Shown: piece by piece, positions 14,281 to 26,160 of the stretch
Layout: every line of letters starts with the position of its first letter
How positions within the stretch are numbered: position 1 is the stretch's first letter
NCBI GenBank assembly: GCA_007922195.1
Contig: ML681981.1
Coordinates: 12,315,403 to 12,379,402, forward strand
Direction of reading: 5' to 3'
Length of the DNA stretch: 64,000 nt
From: Podocnemis expansa
Taxonomy: Eukaryota; Chordata; Testudines; Podocnemididae
Translations under genes and position numbers: made by a program
Notes under the pieces: model-generated
Told to the model about the DNA's origin: nothing
The model's database searches: none
What the model saw: only the letters and a program-made list of their open reading frames with translations

Positions 14281-17200
14281 CCTACGTACCCCAGGGTTGG
14301 CTGGGAGCCTAGTTAGCACTGATTCTCCAGATCAGTGCCAATTTTTGCCATTAAGTCTTTCTTGTATGTTCTGTTATGTGGTGTGGGTTGTTGGGAACTT
14401 TGCTCTGTATTGATTTTCTAGATCAGCACGATCTCTGTTATTTGGCCTTTTACATTACATTTTACTACTATTAAAAGTTCTGTTTGTTACACTCAGACTA
14501 GTGCTTGCAAGTGGGGAAGCCTTACTCCTTTGGGGTGCCCAGGGAGCAGTGGAGGATTCCTGAGAAATCTGGGTGGAGGCTTGAGCCAGTTGGTGCTGTA
14601 ACATTATTTGGAAACCTCTAGATATAGAACCTGGTCCTTGTCCTGCCAACCTGCCCCGGCAGAAGGGTTACGCTTGTTTTATTAAGAAAGCAAAACCCAG
14701 ATTCTTAGTTAATATGTGTTCCAAATGCTATCGTCACTGTCCTTCCTCTCCCCAGTTTGGTTCTTCATTAGCTTGTGGTATCTTGTCCCTCTTTGGACTC
14801 TAAACTCTTTGGAGTACAGACTGCTTTTCACAGAATCCATTTACCATGTTCTGCACAGTGGGGCTCCGATACAAATGAGGGCCTCTGGGCATTTCTGTAA
14901 TAAAAATAAGTAAAAATAAACATGCAACAGCAGGCCTAGTGTGCATGAAAGGCTGGTCTGAACATAAACTGTGCTTCACAAACTCCACCGATTACCAATC
15001 TGCCTCAGAACAGCAGCCAAAGTCCTAATTCTAATCTACAAAACCCCTGAAGTACTGGGATCTGGTTATTTCAGAAGCACACTAGCTGATGCTCCAGGGC
15101 AGCTAGAGTGGGATCTACAATGGTACTTACGTAGCTAAACCCCAGAATTAAGCACTTTAATATGAGGTGTAGGTGCCTAAGGTCCCAGTTTTGGCTCTTG
15201 TACAGTCTATAAAACTCTTTCTGAGAACCGTGTAGGCATTTAAACTCACTCAGCATTAATTTTTCAGAGTATAAGTTTCCCAGGCACCTAAGTTTCTAGC
15301 TCTTGGTGTGTGCACTGCTGTATCTGAAGGACTCCAGTCTTCTGCTTAAGCCTCAGAGTAATTTCCAGACCAGAAAAAGATGGGTGTTCTTCCATATAAT
15401 TCAGGTGTGGGGCCTAGTTTAGTAGGTAATCTCTGAAGATGATGGGGGGGGCACCACCATAACTGTTTAGTGCAGAATGCCTGTTTGGTCCCATAACTCC
15501 ATAGGTGCCTAAACCACATGACTCCAAGCAGCAGGTTTCTGTTCCTGGATCACTAAGCAGAGGTAGGCACCTTCCTATAGCCTGGACTTAAACACTTATG
15601 TCCAGTAAGGGGGTGGGGGTGGGGGGAGCTTAGCACACACTCATCTCCTAAACACTGTCTTCTGACTAGCTTAGGTAATATGGTTATTTTTGTGGATCTC
15701 ATTTGCAGGCACTTATCTCTTCCCAGACATTGCGGAGGGAGCTGAGTTGTCCAATTTGCAAAAATGTTCCATTGCCCTTCTAAGAGTGCAGTGTTAGATC
15801 TGCATCTTCTGTATTTGTCATGGAGAATCCCCAGAAGTCATTGCTTGACTAAAGAGTAATGTTATGTTGTCAACTTAAATTCTGAGATAAAATGAGTGAC
15901 CATTTGATCAAATTGGGCATTTGCCCGTGAGCAGGACTATGTTCTTTTGCTATATCCAGATATGTAATGAAGAAGAGTTGAAATAGCTTCCTTACTTTTT
16001 ATACACCTTCCACTTAAGTGAAATAGTCAAATGTAAATTTAAACACTTATGGAGACCAGTGTGGCTTGTAACGCTCTCATGAGAAGTTTCAGATAATATA
16101 TCAATAAATGTACCAGAAATCCATTATAAATCTATTTGTGGAGAAATATAGCCAATGTGAATATCACAATATTAATTCAAACATAATTGAGTAGGCATTA
16201 GTAATTGATGCTCATGTTCCTTACGCTAGATAACTGAATGTAATAAAATTTAACTGTTTTTAAAGAATTGAATTTTAAAAGCAATTAGTTCACCTTTTGT
16301 ATTTAACACATCATGGTTATTAGTGTATTAATTATTAATTCATTAATAAATAAAGACTTTAAAGGAGGATCTGGGTTTCCAACTTTAAATTTGTCTTATG
16401 TTACTACTCAGGTCAGGGCCTGCCTTTTACTGTGTTTGCATACTACCTTCCTCCCTGCTGATCCCTGATCTTGACTATGGGCATTGGTTAATTTTGTAAT
16501 ACACAGAGGTAATAATAGTGCTAGTGGCTTGCCACAGTTACATAGGTTATGTCTACACTGATGGAGGCAAATTCACCACCATCAGTTCTCCCTGCTGGGT
16601 CTGAATGAGCAGTCAGTTGAGGTGCGCTCAATTGATCTGAAGTTCAACTCAGTAACTCCAGCTCCAGAAGGAGAGTACCGCTAAGTCGAAGGCTTGCTCT
16701 GCACTTGTGGCACTCTTTAACTTGGCACAGCATGGACAGGGAAGTAAGTGGGAGTTACAGAGTCAAAGGAAGATACACAAGGTATTTTACATAGCTTGCA
16801 TATCTCCCTTCAACTGCCACCAAAAAGTGCCATGAGTGTAAACTAAGCATTGTCTGCTTAAACCAGCTTTGCTACATTGGATCTGTCTACTTTTTAGAAA
16901 AATCTGAAAATAACTGTGATTTAGGCTTGTCCAACCTAGAAAATCTAGTAATTTAAATATGAGTGAATGATCTGGAGTGAATTTCTGAGTAAATAGCTGC
17001 TGGAATTTTCATGCCAGCTCTTTATGTGGATAATGTTGCAGTGAAAATAGATGGGGAAGCCCTGCTTGGAGGGAATTGGTAGATGGGGGGGGGGGCGGTT
17101 ATAGAAATGGGAGCCCTATATGCTGGTTCCCCACTGGTGTCTTTTCAAAAGTTATAGAGGAAATTTTAGCCTGGTGTTTGCTAAAATAAGGTATTACAAC

Positions 17201-18354
17201 TGAGAGATTGTATTATTCAAGATTTTATTGGCTTTCCTATAAAGTCTTCCCTTACATTCATCATTTTATTTTCAAAACCCAGCAGCTTGTCAGAAACACA
17301 CTGTGCTTTGCTAGAATTTGGTTATCCCATTACTTTATTTCAGTCTTCTGACTTTGATTGGTAGACATTCAGTTCTAGAAATGGTATGAGAAATTGATTA
17401 TAGTGGATTATTTTTTGATATGAGGAATATGTTTTAATATTGTAATATACTCAGACCAGTGATAAGGCGCTTGTTTGCTAAATGGGAAGCAAAAGCTAAA
17501 CCAAAGGTGGAGTAGGAAAAGAGGATTGAGGGTTTGATCCACAGCAGTCAACTGGAAAATATTTTAAACCTTTATTATTTATGTATTTATTTATTTTATT
17601 ACTAAATCAAACCTACTTTCAGGTAGTTACATTTGAGGCCTGGTCTGCAGTTGGGATTTGAGCCATGGTGGACTGAACTGGTTCAAAGCCTGGCTGCAAG
17701 CCATGATTTGCATCAGTGTTGCTGACCCCTGCTTGAAACCAGGAATTTTTCTCAAAATTAGTCTCAAGGGAGGGTTGGATAGCAGAACTACTTAAAACAT
17801 GTAAGCTAAGTGATTGGTGCATACTGTACATGTGGGTGGGAAGGTGGAAATTAGATGCATATTCGTTGACCCTCTCCTAGAGCTGGTGAGCACTGGACTA
17901 GGCTTTAGAAAACACTGAGAAAATATGACATTTTAAAAACAGAACACAAGCTGAAGATGGTGATTCTGCTTGGTCAACATCTTTTTAAACTGTATCAGAA
18001 AGTGTTTCATTTCCTGTACCTGTCCAGTGACAGGGAGCTTTAGTCAAGGTGATATCGAGATTTGTCCTTAATAATTGTAAGGTGGGTGTTGGAGGATGTT
18101 GCCACAAATGAACTGTCTTAAAGCTGTGGGATGATCTATCGAAACCTATAGCTGTTTGAGACAGCTGAAAACAGCTAAGATGTTCATTGCTAGGTGAGTG
18201 GTGTGGGGTCAGGGAAGCACAGATTTGTGTTTATTATGAGTTTTGTAATTGTGATTTGACTCTTCCTTTTCACTTTGGTTTGAAGGGACCACATTCTACT
18301 CACTAATGGACTCAGGGAAGATTTTTCTTGTCAGTGACTGGCAAAGGAACTAAA

Positions 18355-19740
18355 GGGGCAGCCGCATTAGTCTAGTTCACAAAACCATCTTCAAGTGGCC
18401 GACAAAATGGGATTTTCTCCCATGAAAGCTCATGTGATAAATAAATTTGCTAGTCTTTAAATGTGTGACAGGACTCCTTGTTTGTTTTGGCAAAGGAACT
18501 GTCCATTTCCCTCATACTGTATGGTTGCATTGTAGGTTTAGTGGCATTTCCCTGTTTCATTTAAAATAAAATAATGGATACAATAAATCAAACTTTGAGA
18601 GCTTGTTTGACTCTCCTTTAATAAAGAGGGATTGCAAAAGCTTGCAGCACCAAATCTGTTCTGAGGAACTGCCGTTTTGCTCACACAGGGAGTCTTGTGG
18701 TACTTAAAGACTAGCAAATATATTTATTGCATGAGCTTTTGTGGGAGAAAATTCCACCTCGTCAGAAGCTTGGGATTTTCTCCCACAAATTAATTTATTT
18801 GCATGAGCTGTTGTGAGAGAAAACTGGGATTTTCTCCCACAAAAGCTCATATGATAAATGAATTTGTTAGTCTTTAAAAGTGCCACGGACTCCTTGTTTT
18901 AGTGAGTGCAATTGTGGGTCTGCAATTCATCTCTTAGTACAAGAACGGTGGGATCCAAAGGGGCAGCCATGTTGTGTTAGTCTAGTTCACTAAACAAACA
19001 CGGAGTCCTGTGGCACTTAAAAACTAACAAATTTATTTATTGCATGAGCTTTTGCAGGAAAAAACTGGGATTTTCTCCCACAAAAGCTCATACAATCAAT
19101 AAATGATAGTCTTTAAAAGTTCCATGGACTCCTTGTTTGTTTTAGGGAGTGCCATTGTGGGGCTGCAGTTCATCTCTCAGTACCAGAAAGGCAACATCCA
19201 AAGGGCCAGCTGTGTTAGTCTAGTCCAGCAAAAAAACCAAGGAGTCCTGTGGCACTTAAAGATTAACAGATTTATTTTTCACATGAGCTTTGGTGGGAGA
19301 AAATCCCACTTGGTCAGATGCTTTGAAGGTGAGTGAAGTGGGATTTTCTCCCACCAAAAAACAATAAATGTTAGTCTTTAAGTGCCACAGGACTCCTCCT
19401 TGGTGGGTGGGTGGGTGGGTGGGTGTTTGCTTCTTTGTTTGTGGGGGGGGTTCCCCAAGATCCAAAGGGGCAGCCCTGTTTTGTTGGTCTGGTTCAGTAA
19501 AACAAACAAGGAGTCCTGTGGCACTTAAAGACTAACAAATTTACTTATGGCATGAGCTTTCAGGGGAGAACATCCCAGTTGGTCAGATGCTTAGAAGGAA
19601 GTTCCCCCATCTTCTAAGCTTCTGACCAAGTGGGCTTTTCTCCCACAAAAGCTCATGCAATAAATATATTTGTTAGTCTTTAAGTGCCACAGGACTCCTT
19701 GCTTGTCTTGCAGAGCTAGACCAAGCAGGCTGCCCCTTTG
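18355..19740. mobile_element. Cluster of five Penelope-like terminal fragments in inverted pairs
   Basis: At least five copies of the Penelope-like terminus lie side by side (about 18355-18495, 18675-18900, 18955-19150, 19195-19400 and 19455-19740). Each pairs the phrase GGAGTCCTGTGGCACTTAAA with its inverted complement AGTGCCACAGGACTCCTT around a centre of GGGATTTTCTCCCACAAAAG. The flanking phrase CCAAAGGGGCAGCC recurs between copies. Penelope-like retroelements are known to carry terminal repeats and to insert as tandem or inverted partial copies, which fits. Confidence 0.7.
19402..19424. repeat. (GGGT)n microsatellite
   Basis: Tandem GGTG units lie inside the Penelope-like terminal cluster. 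Confidence 0.85.
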
Positions 19741-20837
19741 GGGCACTCTCAAAGACACTCCCACAGAGGGGGTAGGTGAGGGCTGGGAAGTGGAGCTGGC
19801 TGTGTGGCTGTGGAGATGTGAACCCTTCCTTTCCCTTCCCTTCCCTCCCTGCTCCCCGACCTCCCTTGTTGCCCGGCCTTTCCCCCCGCAGGCTCCCACC
19901 GCCCTCTCTGGCAGCCTGGCCTTGCGGCTAATGCCCTCCAACCAGCCCCTTCCGACGGGGGGGGAAGCCCGAAGCAATTAAACCGTGGATAGGAAGTAGG
20001 TTTTAACTGGCTTAGAGGGGATTATGGGTTTAGGGCTGGATCAGGGGGTGGCTGCAGCAGGTTAGGTATCACATTAGCTTTTAAAAGATTACTTTTATAT
20101 TTGACAACAGCTCTGATGGGGGATTAGAAAGCAAATGCTCCACGCTGAAACGCGGGCAAACCAGGACTGGTTTGTTTTTTTTCCCCCCCTTCTTTCTTTC
20201 TTCAATTTGTTGTATTTTTGTTTGGGCTAAAAGAGCTCCCAGGGCTGACAAGCAGGATCTTGAAACCGCCCTTTCCCAGTCCCGGGGAGGATCAGTCACC
20301 ATGGAGAATCCGGCGGGGGTGTTTCATGTAGTTAATTTAGATTATCCAGACCTCTGGGTTCAATTAGTGTGGAGGAAAAAAGAGCAGATTTCAAGGTAAA
20401 ACCAGGTTCCTATCGCCTAGCAAATGGGAAGCTCCTGCTAAGGTGCTTTCTGTCGCGCAGCCCATGAAATATAAAGTGGCCCCGGCCATGGCAAGGGAAG
20501 GCAAAACACGCTAGGAAGAGGGTGCAATGGTTCAGCAATGAAATTGTTTGCTGGCTAGTCCTTGGCTTGTAACTGGTTTATTCCCGGTAACAATTTCAGG
20601 TGACTTGTGCAGGAGGAGTCCAAAGGATGATGTGAGAGCTGGTGGAGACGGTGCATTGCAAACCCCACTGGCTGGCTGGAGGGGGTCTGTTGTTTGAGGG
20701 ACTCGCTGCTCTAAAACCCAGCCAGGTCGCTACTTCTCTGAGGCAGCGCCGGGACTTCGGGGGCGTTAAACCCCCTGCTCCCTGCCCTCTTTCCCAAAGT
20801 AACAGCGGATCTGTCTTGTCTTTCTGTCCTCATGTAG

Positions 20838-22378
20838 CTTCTGGACCTTTTCATGGTGTGGGACTGGTCAACCTACCTAGCCGACTATGGGCAGCCCACT
20901 TCTAAGTACCTGCGAGTAAATCCAAGCACAGCCCTCACCCTGCTGGAGAAGTGAGTATCCAGTATCGTCCTGGGAGTGTGAGCCGGGTCCCTGCTGCTCC
21001 GCTTCGCCTAGCGGCTCTTCTCGTTCGGTTTGAAGGCCAAATAAAATGTAAAGGCGTCTGTCTGCCCCGTCTCCTTTCCTTTAGGCTTAGCTGGTCTGGT
21101 CATAAAGTTACCGAGCCCCTAGACATGAACAGCGGAGGCCAGCCTCCCTGACCTGGGCGGGCTTCCTTTGCCGACCTGGAGCTAGAAATGTCGGGTTCCT
21201 TGGCTTGCGCCACTTTCAACCCGCGATGAAGTGCCAGATGTCCCTGTTTGTATAAATCAGGAGTGGGTCACACTTGCTGAGATTTTAGCGTGCTCTTCCC
21301 AGGTTTGCTGTGCCTAAGAAAGTGGGGGGCATCTCCTCTAGGAAATTAAACCCCAGGCCCCACTGAACTAGATATAGTCAGGTTCCTAAATCTCTTCAAA
21401 GCTCACAGCCGCATGCCAGGTTTTCCGGCCCCTTGGAGATCAATATAACAAAAGCTGGGCCCCCTCCTACCCAATAGACACTTACAAAAGAAAGTATTTA
21501 AAACCCGCGCGGTTTTGCACATTTTCGTATTTGAACCTACGGTAGGTAGGTAATTAGATTTGAGAAGCAGGCTGGGAGAAAGCAGCATGCATATATCTAT
21601 ATCTATATCTATATCTATATCTTTGCTAGGAACAACTAACTTGGCAAGCTCCTCTCTGTAGCTGAATCATAAATCTGATGTAAATGTGTTGTCTAATTTT
21701 GTTTCCTCTCCCCGCAATGAATGTATGCTTTGCAGATTTCATAGAGGGTATGTATTTTTGGATATCATGTTATATGTATAATATTGTCTTTATTGAGGCG
21801 TTAGTTTCCCATATTTCGTTTTTAAATCACCATAATATTTCATCTTCAAGTTGAGTATGAAAGACTTGGGGTAACTTGTCAATGAACGGACGCACCATTT
21901 CATTGCGATGAACTCACAAACGCAACCGCGTGGAGAACGGTTTAAACATGCTGCAATTTTGTTCCTTTGCAAATGTAACTTTTTGGGGGTTGTTTCCTGT
22001 TTGCCTAATGTTAAGCTTAATGATTTTAAAGGGTTTTTAAAAGGAGCAGTTGTTCAGACTGGGTCGTGAGCCTGGAATTTAATTTAAATATACAGCTAGG
22101 GGAGTAAGAGAGACGGCGAAAGAGATTTTTTTAAAAGCTGTTTAGCTCTTGTTCCCACGAAATGAACATAGAAAGTGGAGCTGAATTTGTTAGCCGGTCC
22201 GATTTTCTCTCTCTAACGCGGATGGCATGTCCTGTATCTTTGCAGAATGAAAGACAATAGCAAAAAGAACAATATTTTCGCTCAGTTCAGGAAAAATGAT
22301 CGTGACAAGCAGAAGTTGATGGAGACCGTGGTCAGACAGCTTCGCAGTTTGGTGAACGGGATGTCCCAGCACACATAG
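20838..22378 (+). CDS. EXOC6: Exocyst complex subunit Sec15A, last two coding exons
   Basis: Two exons encode the C-terminus of Sec15A, a subunit of the exocyst that tethers secretory vesicles to the plasma membrane and binds Rab GTPases such as Rab11. The first exon spans 20838-20950 (acceptor TAG, donor GTGAGT) and starts with the peptide LLDLFMVWDWSTYLADYGQP. The last coding exon spans 22246-22378 (acceptor TTTGCAG) and ends with RQLRSLVNGMSQHT then TAG. The join is phase 2 (AA|A, lysine). The residues match my memory of the human protein almost throughout. Only the final 81 residues lie here; the rest of the roughly 800-residue protein is upstream of the window. Splice sites and frame are all intact, so this is a functional gene end. 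Confidence 0.96.
21591..21623. repeat. (ATCTAT)n microsatellite
   Basis: Five or more tandem hexamers lie in the last EXOC6 intron. Confidence 0.85.
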
Positions 22379-23336
22379 ACCCGGCCGGGCCGGCGATGGT
22401 GTCTCCTCCTGCGGGGCTGAGCCGCGGCCGAGTCGGTAAAGGGAAAACGCGAGAGAGGTGGAGTATCGGAGGGGAGTGGGACTTTGGGTGTGTTTTTAAC
22501 GAGGCGAGTCCTATTTTCTATATTGTGCACAAATGGTGAAGGCTGTAAAATAAAAAGCAGATCTCCCATACTGTGCATGAAGCAGCTGAAGTGTACATAC
22601 ATACTTTAGAAGTCGGTGGCCATTACATACAGATTTTTGCTCCAGTAAGAAATGGCTTGAAAAAAAAAAGTTTTGCCGTTTTCTGTATAAATCCCAATTT
22701 AATCTTTTTAAACGTTTGAATTTCAAATGTTGCCTGTCATTTTCTTTTCATTAATTGTATATGAGCCTTAAAGTGGTTGGGACAGGATTTTGTATTTCCC
22801 ATTTTGTAGTCTGGCGGTGCGGAAAAATCTGGTTCTTTTGTACCCTTTAAAACTACCTGGAAACCAGACTTGCTGTATATTGAGTGCTGGGGCTTACAGC
22901 TTTGTACTTCGAAAGTGGTTTAATCTTGAGTTCATGAATGTAAATAACCATTTGGACTCTCCGCAGTGTGCTTTGGTTTCTGTTCCTCAGGGTCACATTT
23001 ATAACTGGACTTTTGTAGATGATTCCCGGCCCCTTTCCCTCCTCCCTCGGATGAGAGTAAGGGAGAAAGACACAGGAGATGGGATTTCATCCCAGACCCC
23101 TGTGCCTCGAGCTGAACCTTTCTGCAGCATTTCTTCCTACAGCCCGGCTTTCTCCACAGAGGGATCCTGGTGGCTCTTTGACCCCCCCCGAGAATGTCTC
23201 ACAATAAATTCAAAGCAACCCATCTATGGACCATGCGACAAGACTGTAAATTTCGGTGTGTTTTTAAGTTATTGACTGTCCAAATACAGTAATATAAATC
23301 TTACCCGCCTTATTTTTCAATTGTGTGGATTAAATG
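22379..23336 (+). other. EXOC6: EXOC6 3' UTR and polyadenylation signals
   Basis: This sequence follows the EXOC6 stop. Candidate polyadenylation signals are AATAAA at 22549-22554 and 23203-23208, with an ATTAAA near 23330. A 161-codon open frame at 22790-23275 has no recognisable protein similarity and no splice or promoter context, so I treat it as untranslated 3' sequence. Which signal is used cannot be decided from sequence alone. Confidence 0.55.
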
Positions 23337-24867
23337 CATTACAGACTTAAATTTCCTGTCGGACTGTGCGGCCGGGCTCTTCCCTGTCCTGGCTCCCACC
23401 AGTTACTGGCCTGGCCCTGTGGCCCGCTGGGTCGGTAATATTAAAGGTCTCCAGGGAGCTGGCCCGGGGCGGGCGGCTCCAGTCCCGGCCTTGCCCGGCG
23501 TGTGAACGCGGAGCTGAAATTGCCGGCGCTGGCCCGGGACTCTGGCTCCCCGCGGGGCAGAGCCAGGGGAGTTTTTCCGGGGCCAGTTCTCGGGTGCAGC
23601 CACATTTGGGCTCCCTGGAGGGTTATTTTGCAAGGGGGGGGGCAGGGGATGGGGCACCCGAGGGCTCGGGCTGGGGTCACCTCCCTCCGATCCGCAGCTG
23701 GTTAACTCGGGAGGAGCCGACGGGTCCGGATCCAGGGCCGGGGACTCTCAAGGAGCAAAGCGCCGGCTGCGGTGCCTTGTTGGCCGGCGGGGTGCGCAGA
23801 GCAGAGCAGGGGGGAGATTTTGGGGTTTCCAGCTGGCCGGGAGGGTCACCTCGAAGGGAAAGGCCTGGCCCGCAGCCAGCTAAAGCGGCCGGGAAGCTGC
23901 TGACCCAGCGCAGAGGCAGTCTGGCAAATGCGAATTGCGCCGCAAATGGGCTCCCGTGTGGACAGAGACAGCGCTGGCCACCAGCCTTGCGCTTTGAACA
24001 GTCTGGTTTCCACCAGGCGCAGCCCCCAGGACTGGTTTCCATGGGGTCCTCCTGTGGCACCTGTTAGACACCGGCCCAGGTGTGTCGGAGTGACACTCTC
24101 TTTCATCTCGTGTAAACGCAAAGCGCAGGAGCTGCGGACCTGGCCTGGCAGGCGGCATTTGCCCCAGGCTCTCTGCTCCTTGCTCCGCCTGCTGAGACCC
24201 CGCCAGCCCCCAGCCTCCTCACTCCCAGGACCAAGGCCGGGGGGGGGGAGATGGCCCAGTTTGCTCACCACAGCAGCCTTGGGCAGGCCTGGGCAAAGCA
24301 AAGCGGAGTCACTTCTCCAGAGGGGCCGAGGTTTCACCCAAGCCCTGGCACCAGACCAAACTGGGAGCCGCCCAGGCTGGGGAAAACGGGTCTGGCCTGA
24401 GGCTGGGGGTGTCCTGTGCCCCACAAGCTGGAGACATGGGTCCCCAGGGGAGGGCAGCAGATACGGGGCGGTGCCGCTGCCGAGAAACTGGCCCCGATGT
24501 GGCTCAGCCCCACTGCTCAGGGAGAGGTTTGTCTACACGGGGAACAGGGCAGGGGAGCCACAGTGTCCGGCCCGGCCCGTTCTCCGCACCCGGCCTCAGG
24601 CTAACGGGACCGGTGTCCCCGGAGCCTAGCGGGGCCCTGCCGAGAGCTGAGGCCCCCGGAGACTCAGCGGCCGCCCGCAGCCCCCCTCCACCCCGGCCCG
24701 CACCCCAGAAAGCCCGAGGCTGCCGGTCCCCGGGCCGAGCTGGGGGTCCGTCGGGGGGACACCAAGCCTGCAAGAGTCACAGTCTAGCCGGCCGCGCCGC
24801 TTCCTGTGTAAACGCCTTCGCCTGGCCAGCCCCGCTCCGCTGTAGCTCCGGACCGGGACCCCGGGGT

Positions 24868-25130
24868 ACAGGGTTACCAGATGTCAGGCCAAAGGAGGAC
24901 ATGGCCTCCTCTTTACCGTCCAGTCCCCCGCACGGCAGGCATTTGAAAATACAAGATTTTCCCTGGCTTTTTTACCTATATTGGTTGAAGGATGCTGGAA
25001 CGCCCCGGCACACCCTATATTTAGGGGGAAGCCGTCCAGGGCCCCCTAAAAGCAGAAGAATATTACACTTGCTCCATGTGTCCTCCTTTTCCTCCTTCCC
25101 TGGCCTCCTTTCCTGGTAGTCCAGCTGGGG
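24868..25130 (+). repeat. Dispersed repeat, 'ACCAGATGTCAGG' family, copy 1
   Basis: The copy begins with TTACCAGATGTCAGGCCAAA and GGAGGACATGGCCTCCT, passes through AAGGATGCTGGAACGCCCC and GGGCCCCCTAAAAGCAGAAG, and ends near CTCCATGTGTCCTCC and GGCCTCCTTTCCTGG. Two other copies lie in this window (36409-37077, same strand; 42490-42720, opposite strand). I cannot assign the class. Confidence 0.8.
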
Positions 25131-25589
25131 CAGAGCCTGGGCGGACAGAGAGCGGCTCCTGCCCCGGCCCCTGCAAACTAACGGGCCCGGCTGGGCTGAG
25201 ACCTTTGCCCGCCCCGAGCGGAGTAAAGCCCGGCGGTGCGGGGGGTGGGGTGGGGCCCCCCACGTTTAATGCCGTCCCGGGACCCCAGCAGCAAACGCCC
25301 GCCAGGGCCGGTGCCCTGTAGCGCGGCGGGTGGCCGGCGGGGCTCAGAGCCGGGGGAGGATCCAGGACCGAGGCTGGGGGCTCTCGGCCCGACGTGAGGG
25401 GCTGCCGTGGGGCCGGGGGCGCGGCCGCCTGTCATTGGCTCCCTGCACCGCTGCCCCAGCCCCCCAGCTGGCGGGATCTGCCAGGGCAGCCCCCGGCCCC
25501 CCACACCTCACTTCTCAGGGGGCCAAGCCTTGCCCCCAGCGCGCCGCACGGCCAGACGTCAGCCTGGAGGGGCCCGGCTGTCAGGAGGC

Positions 25590-25713
25590 TATAAAACCGG
25601 GAGGCAGAGACCGGCTGGGGAGGACAGAGCCGGCCAGAGGCGGGGCAGGGCCGGGGCTGAGCCGACGGTCCCGGGGAGAGTCCTCCCTCCTCCATGGTCG
25701 GGGCCCGGGAGCC
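25590..25713 (+). promoter_or_regulatory. CYP26C1: Candidate CYP26C1 TATA promoter and upstream first exon
   Basis: A TATAAAA box lies at 25590-25596. About 100 bp further on, an ATG (25694-25696) is followed 20 bases later by a strong splice donor, GTGAGTA, at 25714. If the transcript starts near 25620, this is a short first exon spliced to an acceptor at 26127 or 26132, just before the annotated CYP26C1 ATG at 26161. Unspliced, the ATG opens only a seven-codon reading frame. The promoter call is inferred from TATA position, CpG context and donor. Confidence 0.5.
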
Positions 25714-25729
25714 GTGAGTAGCAGGATTG

Positions 25730-25850
25730 TTGGGGGACTTGAAATGAGGGGTGCAGGGGCGGGTGGGGTGCTCACTGCATCGGGCTAACACTGTCACTAG
25801 CTGACACTTGGGGCTGGTGGGAAATTCGGGGGCGGTGTTAGAGAAACCCC
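25730..25850 (+). repeat. Fragment of 'GTGTTGGGAAATTCGGGGG' repeat
   Basis: It shares GGGGTGCTCACTGCAT, CACTAGCTGACA and GGGAAATTCGGGGGCGGTGT with the tandem repeat in CYP26A1 intron 4 (44480-45020). It lies in the putative 5' intron of CYP26C1. Confidence 0.65.
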
Positions 25851-26160
25851 CCCGCGAGTCCCCATCTCCCTTGCCCGGCTCCTCGCCCTTTGACGGCGGC
25901 AGCCCCGGGAGGTGCCCGTCGGGGCCGCGTTTGCGGGGCCGGTGCGGGGCAGTCGGAGGCTGTGCCCGGCGGGGCTGCAAGGGGAGCGGCCGGGAAACCG
26001 GCGGGGACACGCGGCTGCTCCCCTGGCCCTGGGCGGGGAGTCCCGGGGACCCGGGGGGGAGGCGCCTTCCCCCGACGCCGCGCTGTGCCGGCCCCGCAGT
26101 CACGGGCTTTCCCGTCTGTTCCCCCAGCCCAGGCCCCGCTGCCCCGGCTGGACGGCGAAG

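Larger units (their letters stand above)
1..20837 (+). other. EXOC6: Probable EXOC6 intron (last large intron), no exons recognised
   Basis: I found no coding exon in this stretch. The next exon downstream (20838) begins inside EXOC6 coding sequence, so this DNA must lie in the preceding intron unless an exon was missed. I looked for the preceding stretch of Sec15 protein and did not find it by eye. The open frames here are short (up to about 130 codons), overlap repeats and lack splice logic. The repeats inside are listed separately; the remaining AT-rich DNA (for example 1878-5540, 5700-7690, 7815-12540 and 14290-18350) shows nothing I can name. Confidence 0.65.

Noticed and set aside
18355..19740. 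Possible CRISPR-like array
   Set aside because: Repeats are long, diverged, inverted and match the Penelope terminus; the DNA is vertebrate.
22790..23275. 161-codon open frame after EXOC6
   Set aside because: It follows the EXOC6 stop directly, has no known domain and fits 3' UTR sequence by chance.
23366..25119. Overlapping 230-codon open frames upstream of CYP26C1
   Set aside because: The peptides are compositionally biased, overlap each other in several frames and part lies in a dispersed repeat.
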